Source: JAZKFT01 sp965246935
Lineage (GTDB): Bacteria > Bacteroidota > Bacteroidia > Chitinophagales > Chitinophagaceae
DNA length: 64,000 bases
Direction of reading: 5' to 3'
Assembly (NCBI GenBank): GCA_965246935.1
Contig: CBDFGC010000019.1
Span: 248,001 to 312,000, forward strand
Shown: in pieces, positions 43,837-51,848 of the stretch
Position numbering within the stretch: the stretch's first letter is position 1
Layout: the number at the start of each line of letters is the position of its first letter
Position numbers and translations under genes: made by a program
The notes under the pieces: generated by a model
What the model was told of the DNA's origin: nothing
What the model saw: only the letters and a program-made list of their open reading frames with translations
Databases searched by the model: none

Positions 43837-44478
43837 TTATGATTTATGGTGCCTCACTATCATTTGCTGTAAATATTGTTCATCGTCTTTATACGTTTCT
43901 AATTCGCCGATCTTGCTCAATGCGAATCTTCTTAAATAATTGTTTGGTTGTGCAAGCCGGTTTGTTTCTTTTCCTTTTAAGTTCAATAGGATTGCCTGAG
44001 CAGTTCGGATAATACCCCAGGGAAGGCCCCACCAGCCAAAGATGGCTGATTTTGTGAGTGCACTATTATTTGTTTTATCCAAACAGCCGGGGCAGGCAAC
44101 TACCAGCTTTTTTTTATAGTGCGTGAAAACAATAAAGCTCATCACCTCACCAATAATCGTTGCATTCAGATCTTCGGAGGCATTGCCACAAGCAGGGCAT
44201 CTGAGTTTCTGTATCAGCCCACAGTAAAAGTCTAACGCTTCAATGGTGTAGGTTTTATTTTGCGCTTCCAATGCATCCGCCATGTTTTCGTTCAAGCCCC
44301 GCTTCGTAATTTCAGCTTTGGCAATTTCCAGTGTTGCAGGCGTTAAACCGTGTGCATCATGCATGGCGATGTTTACTAATTCATCATCCGACATACCTTC
44401 ATACCTTGCTATTATCGTTGATAAGTCAACCTGCCTGCTCATTCGTTTGGTTTCATTTTTATCCTGTTTCAGTCCCAA
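43837..44478 (-). CDS. Hypothetical protein with two CPxC-type zinc-binding motifs
   Basis: A 213-residue protein. It has an N-terminal helical part (IARYEGMSDDELVNIAMHDAHGLTPATLEIAKAEITKRG), a first cysteine pair LRCPACGNA at about 94-102, a second VACPGCLDK at about 125-133, and a hydrophobic stretch (IFGWWGLPWGIIRTAQAILLNL). The two CPxC pairs would chelate one zinc. Such rubredoxin-like knuckles with a membrane segment occur in many uncharacterised Bacteroidota proteins. The translation start could be 44442 (MSRQVDLS) instead of 44478. Confidence 0.65.
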   Translation of the reverse strand: MGLKQDKNETKRMSRQVDLSTIIARYEGMSDDELVNIAMHDAHGLTPATLEIAKAEITKRGLNENMADALEAQNKTYTIEALDFYCGLIQKLRCPACGNASEDLNATIIGEVMSFIVFTHYKKKLVVACPGCLDKTNNSALTKSAIFGWWGLPWGIIRTAQAILLNLKGKETNRLAQPNNYLRRFALSKIGELETYKDDEQYLQQMIVRHHKS

Positions 44479-44530
44479 GTTCTTTTTCCACGAACTGCTG
44501 AGAAATCAAATAATATCATTTATGTTCTTT

Positions 44531-44730
44531 AGCCCTGAAAGGGCGGCCATATCATAGCGCAGGGTGCAGCCCTGCGTACTATCATACCACAAATATCATC
44601 AAGCCCTGAAAGGGCGGCATAACTACCATCCCCGTTTTATTGCGCCCCTTCAGGGCTTGATGAATATATATCTATTTCATTTTCATAGGGCTTCACCCTA
44701 TGCTATGGTATTGCCGCCCTTTCAGGGCTA
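44531..44730. repeat. Cluster of bipartite hairpin repeats (family A), three copies
   Basis: Forward copies start AGCCCTGAAAGGGCGG at 44531 and 44601; a reverse copy ends GCCGCCCTTTCAGGGCT at 44729. The paired second hairpins are CAGGGT/GCCCTG-like (44560-44574) and CATAGGG/CCCTATG (44684-44702). Confidence 0.85.
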
Positions 44731-44983
44731 AAAGTATTCCACCATTGGGGGCGTTCTTCACCAGTACCGAGTATAAAAACTTTTGTTGAAGAACACCAAT
44801 AGCTGTAGAGCAACTTTGCTCCTCTAAATATTGTGCTCTCATCCTAAATTTTTGGAATGATTTGAGCACTTTCCAAAAGTGGCAGCTTTGTTTCGCTTCA
44901 TGCTGCTCCATCCAAAAAGCCCAATAGCTATTCTAATTTGAACGGTGCCAATCCCGAAAAAATCGGGACAGGCTGCCACTAAT

Positions 44984-45095
44984 GTCTTTTTCTTACTCAA
45001 TTGTCTGGCACATAAAACATGCATCGAACCCGGTAACCCGTGATGATTTATAGTGATGTGTGTATTTCAGTCTGTCGTCCGTTGTCCGTGGTCTG
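44984..45095. repeat. Dispersed repeat (family D), copy 1, beside the GH127 stop codon
   Basis: It shares TCTTTTTCTTA, TGTCTGGC/CGCCTGGC and CATAAAA blocks, a CCCGTGATG block and CTGTCGTC...GTCTGTTG ends with 60779-60900, at roughly 70 percent identity by eye. Both copies lie just beyond a minus-strand stop codon. Confidence 0.65.
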
Positions 45096-45104
45096 TTGTT
45101 ATTC

Positions 45105-47213
45105 CTACTTTAACTGAATCATCTCTTTATTCTCCGCCGTAATCACATCCACATCCTTTACCTGCGATGGAAACCAAACCATCATTTCGCCCTTGCCACG
45201 GTTGGCCCAGGCGTAATAGGGAATGGCCGTAACCGTTCTTGGTTGTGTATTGATAGCGCTTTTTGCTGCATCAATCGTTATTACCGGCAAGTCTCCTTTT
45301 AAGATTGTTATACCGTTCAGTAACTCCGGTACAAACGACGCTTCAAACCGGGCATTTGCCGGAACAATGATGTTACTTGCACGGCCATCATTGTCTTTCC
45401 ATTCGGCGCAATATACCAAGGGGCCACGTTGCAGCGCTACTTTGCCCATATCATTTTTTACTTTCTCGTTCGCTACTACTTTTCGTACCGGCATCGGCAG
45501 GTTCATTGTAACCACATCGCCTTTTTTCCAGGTACGAACCAGCACAGCATAGCCTTTTTCGGTGGTGAATTCTGCCGCCTGTCCATTTACCTGAATGGTT
45601 ATTGTAGAGGCTATGTTATCGGTGAAAGAATACAGCGAAGAGGGAATGGCTTCGTTTTGTGCCCAGCCCGGCATCCGTATTTTAAGATTAAATGCCGCTG
45701 CCTTTTGTGGAGAAAGGGTGAACTGCAAGGCGCCATCCCAGGGATAATTATTTTGCTGGGTAATGCTTACCGGCATTTTATTGATTAGTAATGAGGCCTC
45801 ACCGGCTACGAATAAATTTACATAAATAGCATCGCCTTTTTGTGCATACACATAGCCCGGCACCGACGGCAGCAACCGGCATAAATTGGTTGGGCAGCAG
45901 CTACATTCGAACCAACCGGCACGGGCAGGTTCTGTTTGTTTGGGGATGAATGAATTTTTGACCTGCATGGCATTGCTGTAAAAAAACGATTTGCCATCCA
46001 GCCCTTCGCCGGAAATAAGGCCGTTGTATAGTGTTTTTTCCAGCACGTCATAGTATTTTGAATCGCCATGCAATAAAAACATGCGGTGGTTCCAGTACAC
46101 ATTTGCAATGGCAGCACAGGTTTCGTTGTAGGCCGTTGCATCGGGTAGTTCGTAGTTGTCGCCAAAGCGCTCGCCGCCGGGTACTGCACCAATGCCGCCC
46201 TGCACATATATTTTTTTAGAAACCATATTTTGCCAGATGCTATCAATGGCTTTGAGATAGCCTGCATCGCCGGTCAGGGCAGCTACATCAGCCATACCAC
46301 TGTATAAATAGCCGGCCCGGACGGCATGACCTTCCGCTTCGGTTTGTTCCACTACGGGAATATTGTCCTGCCAGTAAGCACCGTTTTTCCAAACGTCTTT
46401 GCTTTTGGGATCGTAGCCGGTGTAATGGCCCCGCTGGTCAATAAAAAATTTAGCGGTTTGCAGGTACTCCGGTTTGCCGGTAATGCGGTACAGTTTTACC
46501 AGCCCCATCTCTACAATTTCGTGGCCGGGTGCTACGGCCTTTTTACCAGGCCCAAAAACAGCACAAACCAGATCGGCATTTTTGAGGGCGATGTTTAGCA
46601 ATGTTTTTTTGCCGGTGGCGTAGTAATGAGCGGCTGCAGCTTCGTACAGGTGTCCGGCATTATACAGTTCATGGCTTAGTTCCCGTTCCTTTTCCCAGCG
46701 GGTTTTGCCTGCCCAGGCATGCGGATGTTCGGGATCAATGGTACGGGCGGTGTACAGGTAACCATCCGGTTCCTGCGCCTTGCCAATTTTTAATATCAGT
46801 GTATCTAAATAGGCTGCCAGCTTCGTATCGGGATGATTGCTGAGTGAATAGGAAGCACCTTCCAGCGTTTTGTAAATGTCGGTGTCGTCAAATGGAAACG
46901 TGGTACAAAACTTACCAGACCGGGCAGCTGCCATTTCAAAATTCTTTACCCGGCCGGTGCTTTCGCAGCGTTCAAAAGAAGCGGGTATGGTGGCCGTCCG
47001 GTTGATTTCCATGCGGGTCGCCCAGAAGTGATCGGTTAGTTTTACTTTGGTGAAGTCAACCGCCTGAATGGCGTAGTCTTTCTGTTGGGCATTGGCTGTT
47101 ATGATGGACAGCAATGCAAATGGTAGCAACCTCACCCCCAGCCCCTCATCCCCGGCCCTTCTCCACAGGTGGAGAAGGGTGCCCCTGTTTCTGCTTTGAT
47201 AATTGAACTTCAT
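45105..47213 (-). CDS. GH127 beta-L-arabinofuranosidase
   Basis: A 702-residue exported hydrolase releasing L-arabinose from beta-linked arabinofuranosides. The zinc and nucleophile set is intact: E364 and C366 in YNETCA, and C439/C440 in ECSCCPTN, in the order of the characterised Bifidobacterium HypBA1 enzyme. Other motifs are LTDHFWATRMEINR, SYSLSNHPD, AQEPDGYLYT and ELPDATAYNETCA. The N-terminus is odd: residues about 10-28 are encoded by a copy of an intergenic palindromic repeat, and only then comes the hydrophobic LLPFALLSIITANAQ signal core. Either the repeat sits in frame inside the signal peptide or true translation begins at GTG 47135 inside the repeat, giving MRLLPFALL. The gene lies on the same strand as araD upstream. 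Confidence 0.93.
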   Translation of the reverse strand: MKFNYQSRNRGTLLHLWRRAGDEGLGVRLLPFALLSIITANAQQKDYAIQAVDFTKVKLTDHFWATRMEINRTATIPASFERCESTGRVKNFEMAAARSGKFCTTFPFDDTDIYKTLEGASYSLSNHPDTKLAAYLDTLILKIGKAQEPDGYLYTARTIDPEHPHAWAGKTRWEKERELSHELYNAGHLYEAAAAHYYATGKKTLLNIALKNADLVCAVFGPGKKAVAPGHEIVEMGLVKLYRITGKPEYLQTAKFFIDQRGHYTGYDPKSKDVWKNGAYWQDNIPVVEQTEAEGHAVRAGYLYSGMADVAALTGDAGYLKAIDSIWQNMVSKKIYVQGGIGAVPGGERFGDNYELPDATAYNETCAAIANVYWNHRMFLLHGDSKYYDVLEKTLYNGLISGEGLDGKSFFYSNAMQVKNSFIPKQTEPARAGWFECSCCPTNLCRLLPSVPGYVYAQKGDAIYVNLFVAGEASLLINKMPVSITQQNNYPWDGALQFTLSPQKAAAFNLKIRMPGWAQNEAIPSSLYSFTDNIASTITIQVNGQAAEFTTEKGYAVLVRTWKKGDVVTMNLPMPVRKVVANEKVKNDMGKVALQRGPLVYCAEWKDNDGRASNIIVPANARFEASFVPELLNGITILKGDLPVITIDAAKSAINTQPRTVTAIPYYAWANRGKGEMMVWFPSQVKDVDVITAENKEMIQLK
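47130..47190. repeat. Palindromic repeat (family B) inside the GH127 N-terminal coding region
   Basis: CCCTTCTCCAC and GTGGAGAAGGG pair around AG within 47156-47179, flanked by CTCACCCCCAGCCCC on the left and TGCCCCTGT on the right. An inverted copy is at 47478-47523, and related copies are at 47275 and 60584. Confidence 0.85.
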
Positions 47214-47274
47214 GTACAGGTTCTTGATTGATGATTTTTAAAAGTAATTTTTAATTTGCTGTGTGCAACTGAGA

Positions 47275-47325
47275 CCTCACCTCCGTCCCCTCTCCACCTG
47301 CGGCGTAGAGGGGTGCCTCTGTGTT
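47275..47325. repeat. Palindromic repeat (family B)
   Basis: CCCTCTCCACCTGCGGCG is followed by TAGAGGGGTGCCTCTG, the same framework as 60584-60637 (CCCTCTCCATCC...AGAGGGGTGCCTC). Confidence 0.75.
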
Positions 47326-47477
47326 GTTTAGCAAATTATTATTTATCAGCGGGTTTAAACTATTCAAACATTGCTAATTGCTTCTGAGGTGCGGGTTGAT
47401 GCTGTTTGAACTTACCGAATTGTTTTGAAGATTAGATTCTGTTGAACCCGTCGTTGATTTTTGTAATGACTGCTACG

Positions 47478-47523
47478 AAGAGGCACCCTTCTCCACCTCG
47501 TGGAGAAGGGCCGGGGATGAGGC
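47478..47523. repeat. Palindromic repeat (family B) abutting the araD stop codon
   Basis: CCCTTCTCCAC/GTGGAGAAGGG with CCGGGGATGAGG behind it. It is inverted relative to the 47130-47190 copy, and the araD stop codon (47525-47527) starts two bases from its edge. Confidence 0.8.
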
Positions 47524-47524
47524 C

Positions 47525-48223
47525 CTACTGCCCGTAATAACTTCCTTCACCATGCTTTCTTTCATAATGCTTACGGATGAGTGCTTCTTTCATTTGTGAT
47601 ACCTGTGGATTTGCTGCTTCCGTTACAAAAGCCATGTGTGCAATCGCTTCCAACACGGCACTGTTGTAAACGGCTTTATCAGCCGTTTTGCCCCAGGTAA
47701 ATGGGGCATGATTACCAACCAGTATCATTTCCACTTCTTCATAACTAAGTCCATCAGCCTGCAGGGCATTCATAATCTGAAAGCCGGTTTCAAATTCATA
47801 ATCGCCCTGTATCAGCAAGTCATCCATGGGAGGCGCACAGGGTACATCCACGGTTAAATGATCGGCGTGGGTGGTGCCATAAATCGGAATATCCCGCAGG
47901 CTTTGCGCCCAGCCGGTTGCATACGTACTGTGCGTGTGGGAGATGCCGCCGATTTTGTCCCAATGCGCGTATAGCACTGCGTGGGTTTTGGTATCGGAAG
48001 AAGGTCTTAAGTTGCCCTCTACAGTTTTACCGTCAAAATCAACGATCACCATATTATCCGGTGATAAATTTTTATACGGTACGCCGCTGGGCTTTATGGC
48101 AAAAACACCCAGGCTGCGGTCGGCAGCGCTTACATTTCCAAACGTAAAAACTACCAGGTTTAGTTCGGGCAACTGCATGTTGGCAGCGTAGGCTTCTTGT
48201 TTAATATGGTCGTACTGGCTCAT
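47525..48223 (-). CDS. araD: L-ribulose-5-phosphate 4-epimerase
   Basis: A 232-residue aldolase-class-II-type epimerase turning L-ribulose 5-phosphate into D-xylulose 5-phosphate. Zinc ligands H96 and H98 (SHTHSTYATGW) and H172 (VGNHAPFTWG) match E. coli H95, H97 and H171. GNVSAAD near residue 30 and D78 in SSDTKTH are also conserved. Length equals the E. coli enzyme. It is the first visible gene of the araD-GH127 set, with araA further down on the same strand. The nearby repeat begins directly at its stop codon. Confidence 0.96.
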   Translation of the reverse strand: MSQYDHIKQEAYAANMQLPELNLVVFTFGNVSAADRSLGVFAIKPSGVPYKNLSPDNMVIVDFDGKTVEGNLRPSSDTKTHAVLYAHWDKIGGISHTHSTYATGWAQSLRDIPIYGTTHADHLTVDVPCAPPMDDLLIQGDYEFETGFQIMNALQADGLSYEEVEMILVGNHAPFTWGKTADKAVYNSAVLEAIAHMAFVTEAANPQVSQMKEALIRKHYERKHGEGSYYGQ

Positions 48224-48560
48224 CGTGAGATGTATGATTTAGGAATTGTGATTTGTGATTTCAGCGGCTTGGCCATTGTGAACTGAGTATGGGTTAGATG
48301 TAAAATTACCAGTGTATATAATGGGAGAAGGGGTGTGAATTTGTTAATGATGGGGGTAAAATTAACATCAAGTGATGATAATGGCATATTAGTGCAGCAG
48401 TCCAATAAAACCATCCCGGTAAAATGTAGAAGCATAGGAAAAGGCTTTTTCTGGCGCTTGGCTCCTGCCTTGTGCCTTTTCGTTATTTTTCTCCGGCTAA
48501 CTTATTGTTCATAGATAAGCAGCTGTTTTGCACTGGTCCGGAGACCTGCGCCAGTACTAC
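48224..48560. other. Gap upstream of araD, no gene seen
   Basis: This 337-base region should hold the araD promoter. TAATTTTA (minus strand, 48300-48307) is one mismatch from TAnnTTTG. No CGGGAACGTTCCCG or TTGGTCGACCAA palindrome like those upstream of susC 1 is present, so no shared operator is visible. Confidence 0.45.
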
Positions 48561-48839
48561 CTATAGCTTATCGGAATGGCCCGGATTTTTATCGGTAGCC
48601 ACTTTATCTCTCACCAATTGCTTCAGTTCTTTTATCTCAGGAAAACGGCCTTCTACTGTACGGTCAAAAATTGTTTCGTTGTCAACGGATATACTAAAAC
48701 GGCCGCTAATCTCTGCCGGGTGTAGCAGCACGTCATGTACATCATCCGTAAACGTGGTGAGTAATTCCTGCGCCATATAAGCAGCCCGTAACAGCCAGCC
48801 GCATTTAGGGCAATATGCTACGGTAATAGTGGGCTTCAT
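48561..48839 (-). CDS. SelT/SelW/SelH-family (Rdx) thioredoxin-fold protein
   Basis: A 92-residue protein with the redox motif CPKC at residues 10-13 (VAYCPKCGWLLRAAYMAQELL) and the ending EISGRFSISVDNETIFDRTVEGRFPEIKELKQ typical of the Rdx family. Vertebrate relatives carry selenocysteine; this one has a cysteine pair. I start at 48839, where MKPTITVAYCPKC begins, because the five codons further upstream are unlikely to be used. Probable thiol-disulfide role in the cytoplasm; partner unknown. Confidence 0.85.
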   Translation of the reverse strand: MKPTITVAYCPKCGWLLRAAYMAQELLTTFTDDVHDVLLHPAEISGRFSISVDNETIFDRTVEGRFPEIKELKQLVRDKVATDKNPGHSDKL

Positions 48840-49553
48840 AACAATGATAATCAAAGGAATTAATTCGTAAAGCTTCTTTTTGTAGCGAAAAAATCGAATG
48901 CCTGGGCGTATGAATAACGACAGCCAAATATAGTTTTATCCATATTAGTTTGTTATGGCATTTTTAGGTTCCGGACTTTACTGTTCATACCGGCGTCGTG
49001 TCTTCACCTAAAGTATATACACAAATCTTTCAATCATGCCATTGCAGTGCGGCCTCACCCTCATTGCCTCTCAGCCTCATCCGTGCGCCGCGGCGTACAC
49101 CTTTTCCATTAGGAGAAGGGAAATGGATGCAACTGTGTTGGAGAGGGATGCCCCTATTTTGTTATCTGGCGTAAGTTTTAACTACGGGTTCACGTAATTT
49201 TTAACTTCATCAAACAAAGCAGCACCTAAAAGTCCTTCGCTTTTCTCTATAAAACTGCCTATGATCAAAATAATAAAGAATGCTTTTCTGCTCTTCCAAT
49301 TTTTTCTGCTGTTCTCTTCTCCTCAAATTTATAACTCCTTAGCATGCATTGGCCCATGGGGACGGGGGTGAGGGCAATACCTGCATAGTAGCAAACGATG
49401 AACTTTTTTAGCACCTTTACTAATACAGTTTTAAAACCTTCCTAAATAGCAATAAAACCCGGAGGAACGGAGCAAAAGATTGGTAAAAGAAAATGAACAA
49501 AAACTAAATTATTACGGTTCTATTTTTCCCGTTGGGGAGGTTAGGTAGGACCC
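48840..49553. other. 700-base gap with repeats, no gene seen
   Basis: No credible frame. It holds a copy of the family B2 element at 49071-49133, GC-rich fragments resembling the CCTCACCCCCGTCCCC part of family B near 49350-49375 (reverse orientation) and AT-rich filler. Confidence 0.6.
49071..49133. repeat. Palindromic repeat (family B2), copy 1
   Basis: It shares CAGCCTCATCCGT, CACCTT(T/C)TCCATT and GGAGAAGGGAAA(T/C)GGATGCAA with 60719-60773. The outer CATCC(G/A)T/A(T/C)GGATG and inner CTTCTCC/GGAGAAG parts can form nested stems. The spacer differs, here containing GCGCCGCGGCG. Confidence 0.75.
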
Positions 49554-51071
49554 TTAAAAATCCAACCTCGCAAACGTTAGAAAATTACGATATATACAAG
49601 GGACAATTACCTGCCGCTGACCGGTTTGTTTGGCATAGCGTGGCAAAAACTGGTAACCCTTGTCCAGATTTTTTAAGGTAGGATTACGGGTAATATGACC
49701 GGCGGGGTCAATACTTTGGTAGGTTAACAAGGGGGTACGTTTTTCGAAATCATTGTACAAAAAGCGCAGGGCGTCGCCGGTATTTACCATTTGAAAGCTA
49801 ATACTGGCTTCACCTTCATCGTCGAATTGGCTCTTGTGTATCACATTGCTCCAATCCATCTTGCCGGTTTTATCGAACGAAAGAATAGTTACATTATCGG
49901 CATTGTAACGGGTAACCTGGCTGCCCCAGCGATTGTATGGGTACCCCCACGAACCCGCCGGGCTGTAATAGTAGTAATCATTCAGGGAAGAGTAGGGTGA
50001 ACTAAGATAATCCCAGCGGTTGTAGGGACTTACCCCACCGCGGCTGGAAGTGTATAAGTTTTCGGCCGTAATGACAAAGCCGCCATCTTTTTTCAGAATA
50101 ATCTGTTGCAGATAGTAGTCATTAAACGCATTCTTCATGTTGTTCTCGCCTTTGGCATCAACCCGTATATCATCACCTAACGGAATAGCCAGGCTGACTG
50201 CTTCCTTATTGGCATTTTTATCCCATACACTTTGGAAAATACCCTCAATAATATTCCGGCGGCCTTTATAGTAAAATGAGGTAATTACGTACCGGTTATT
50301 GATATTATCGGCTTTCATCTTTACATCATCCAGCGAAATATTGTCGAGTGTAATAGGGTTTACGATAAACGTATCCAAAAGCGCCGGCTTTTGCACCAGG
50401 TAAAATTTGATAACGTTATCATTATTGCCTGAACGTTCGCCTTTCCCGAAAAAGAAGTTGCCTCCGTTGTCCACTGCAAAATCCGACAACAGATCATTGC
50501 GGTTACGCATTTCCAACGCAACCCGGCTGGTTCGCAGGTTATTCATTTCCTTATCGAACAACAGGGTTTTAATACCATACAGCCGCTCATTGCGGTTATT
50601 GATTCTAAAAAGCACAATTTGCTGTTTATCCTCGCTGTTTACCAGGCTATACAGTTTGCTATTGCTGTTGTAATTAATATCAGTCGTATCCAACTGGACA
50701 GGATTCCCGATTTTTGCGCCCGTCCCATCCAGCTTTACCGCCATACAGTACACAATCCGTTTCTGCTGGTACTGGTAAATCATCCAGCTGTAATCGGGGT
50801 AGCTGATAAAATCTACATTCATCAGCCGTTGTTCGGGCAGGTAATCCGGTTTCAGCCGGGCAACTTCCTTCATATCCGCATCGTAAGCGCTAATGACATT
50901 TTTATTACGGAAATTTTTATATACCAGTACATTGCTGCCATAGCGGCCAATAATCTCGAAATTGGTTTGGCGCAGGTCATCTTTATTGGGTTCGGAGTAA
51001 ATAATACGCTGGGCCGTTGCCTGTGAGACCACCAGCACCGCAGCTACAAAAAACGGGAGCAATCGCTTCAT
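49554..51071 (-). CDS. Secreted protein of unknown function (505 residues)
   Basis: An exported protein with signal peptide MKRLLPFFVAAVLVVSQATAQ (start at 51071; an upstream in-frame ATG at 51128 adds non-signal-like residues). The body is beta-rich with repeated short phrases such as SWMIYQYQQKRIVYCMAVKLDG, NDDNVIKFYLVQKP-like and VTILSFDKTGKMDWSNVIHKS, suggestive of a beta-propeller. A Tyr/Ser/Pro-rich segment (SPYSSLNDYYYYSPAGSWGYP) lies near residue 370. No sorting domain, lipobox or catalytic motif is recognised. Bacteroidota have many such proteins of unknown function. Confidence 0.75.
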   Translation of the reverse strand: MKRLLPFFVAAVLVVSQATAQRIIYSEPNKDDLRQTNFEIIGRYGSNVLVYKNFRNKNVISAYDADMKEVARLKPDYLPEQRLMNVDFISYPDYSWMIYQYQQKRIVYCMAVKLDGTGAKIGNPVQLDTTDINYNSNSKLYSLVNSEDKQQIVLFRINNRNERLYGIKTLLFDKEMNNLRTSRVALEMRNRNDLLSDFAVDNGGNFFFGKGERSGNNDNVIKFYLVQKPALLDTFIVNPITLDNISLDDVKMKADNINNRYVITSFYYKGRRNIIEGIFQSVWDKNANKEAVSLAIPLGDDIRVDAKGENNMKNAFNDYYLQQIILKKDGGFVITAENLYTSSRGGVSPYNRWDYLSSPYSSLNDYYYYSPAGSWGYPYNRWGSQVTRYNADNVTILSFDKTGKMDWSNVIHKSQFDDEGEASISFQMVNTGDALRFLYNDFEKRTPLLTYQSIDPAGHITRNPTLKNLDKGYQFLPRYAKQTGQRQVIVPCIYRNFLTFARLDF

Positions 51072-51294
51072 ATCAAGTCTAAAATTCAGGTTATTATTCA
51101 GGTCTTCAAACGTACTTAAAAAGTACAACTATCGGTGCCGTATGTTTTTGGCGCCGGTTATTTTATTAAAGTTTTACAATGAGTCTGTTTAGTATTTTAA
51201 TAATCACCCACAACTTGACCAGTTCGTCTACGATAGGCACAATTTTTTTCCAATCGCAACCGGCGTAGCATACAGGTGTGGGAATACAATATAA

Positions 51295-51454
51295 CCACAT
51301 AGGCATATCCGCTCAGGCGGACACAGTAAGCACATAGAAATACAAGTGTGGAAATATAAAAAGTACATGAGGTAACATAAGCCTTGGCTTTAAATACTTA
51401 TTCTTATAACTACTTGTATTCCTGTATTCTTATGTGCCCTGTGTGCCTATGTGG
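51295..51454. repeat. Large imperfect inverted repeat
   Basis: Outer arms CCACATAGGCA (51295-51305) and TGCCTATGTGG (51444-51454) are exact. Inside, ACACAG...GCACATA...AATACAAGT pairs less perfectly with ACTTGTATT...TATGTGC...CTGTGT. Arms total about 50 bases on each side. Confidence 0.75.
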
Positions 51455-51818
51455 ATCAAAAATGTATTTGTATTTCTTTGTACTAATGTGCCTGTGTAAT
51501 TTATTATTGCTACTAACGGCTTCTACTTGTTAAATTACTAAATAGCCTCAATACTAAAAGGAACCTGTTGCGCAACCTTATTAGGCTACCGGTTAAGGAT
51601 GAGTACGGCAAAATAGCAGGGTTCAAAGCAGGTAGCCGCCTAAGGTTAGGTTAATTTGCCACCATATACCCGTGTTGGCAAGCGGTGAAACCGGGCCGGT
51701 CGTTCATCGCTATTGCCTGTGGCTGATGGCTCGTTCTATCAACCCGAATCACTATCCTGTTCTTTTACCACCTATCGTAAACACCCGTATCAAAATCGTA
51801 TTTCTATTCATTCAACTA

Positions 51819-51826
51819 TATCTTTG
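51819..51826 (+). promoter_or_regulatory. -7 promoter box of kup
   Basis: TATCTTTG matches TAnnTTTG. A TTTG at the proper -33 distance is absent, so only the -7 element is supported. An SD-like AAAGGA is 13 bases further on. Confidence 0.45.
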
Positions 51827-51848
51827 ATTTTTTAAAATAAAGGATTAC

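Larger units (their letters stand above)
44479..45104. other. Repeat-filled gap upstream of the CPxC gene and downstream of GH127
   Basis: This 626-base gap has no convincing gene. It holds the family A cluster (44531-44730), an inverted pair GTTCTTCA/TGAAGAAC (44753-44760 and 44787-44794), a TCCCGA/TCGGGA hairpin (44952-44968) and the dispersed repeat at 44984-45095. Confidence 0.6.
47214..47524. other. Gap between araD and GH127 with three family B repeats nearby
   Basis: This 311-base stretch contains a family B copy at 47275-47325 and ends with another at 47478-47523. No additional gene is visible. Any GH127 promoter must lie in the AT-rich 47326-47470 part, but no clear box was found. 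Confidence 0.55.
51072..51848. other. Long gap with a large imperfect hairpin, upstream of kup
   Basis: This 777-base gap contains no gene. It holds the inverted repeat at 51295-51454 and the kup promoter: TATCTTTG at 51819-51826 matches TAnnTTTG, and AAAGGA at 51839-51844 is a rare Shine-Dalgarno-like site. Confidence 0.6.

Noticed and set aside
44693..44911. A 72-codon minus-strand frame in the repeat region
   Set aside because: It runs through the hairpin repeats at 44693-44730 and shows no protein-like composition.
45818..46267. A 149-codon minus-strand frame within the GH127 gene in another frame
   Set aside because: It overlaps the intact GH127 catalytic domain and is a frame shadow, not evidence for a frameshift.
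47130..47523. The inverted family B copies as the ends of an insertion sequence
   Set aside because: No transposase or target duplication lies between them; the sequence between is only about 300 bases.
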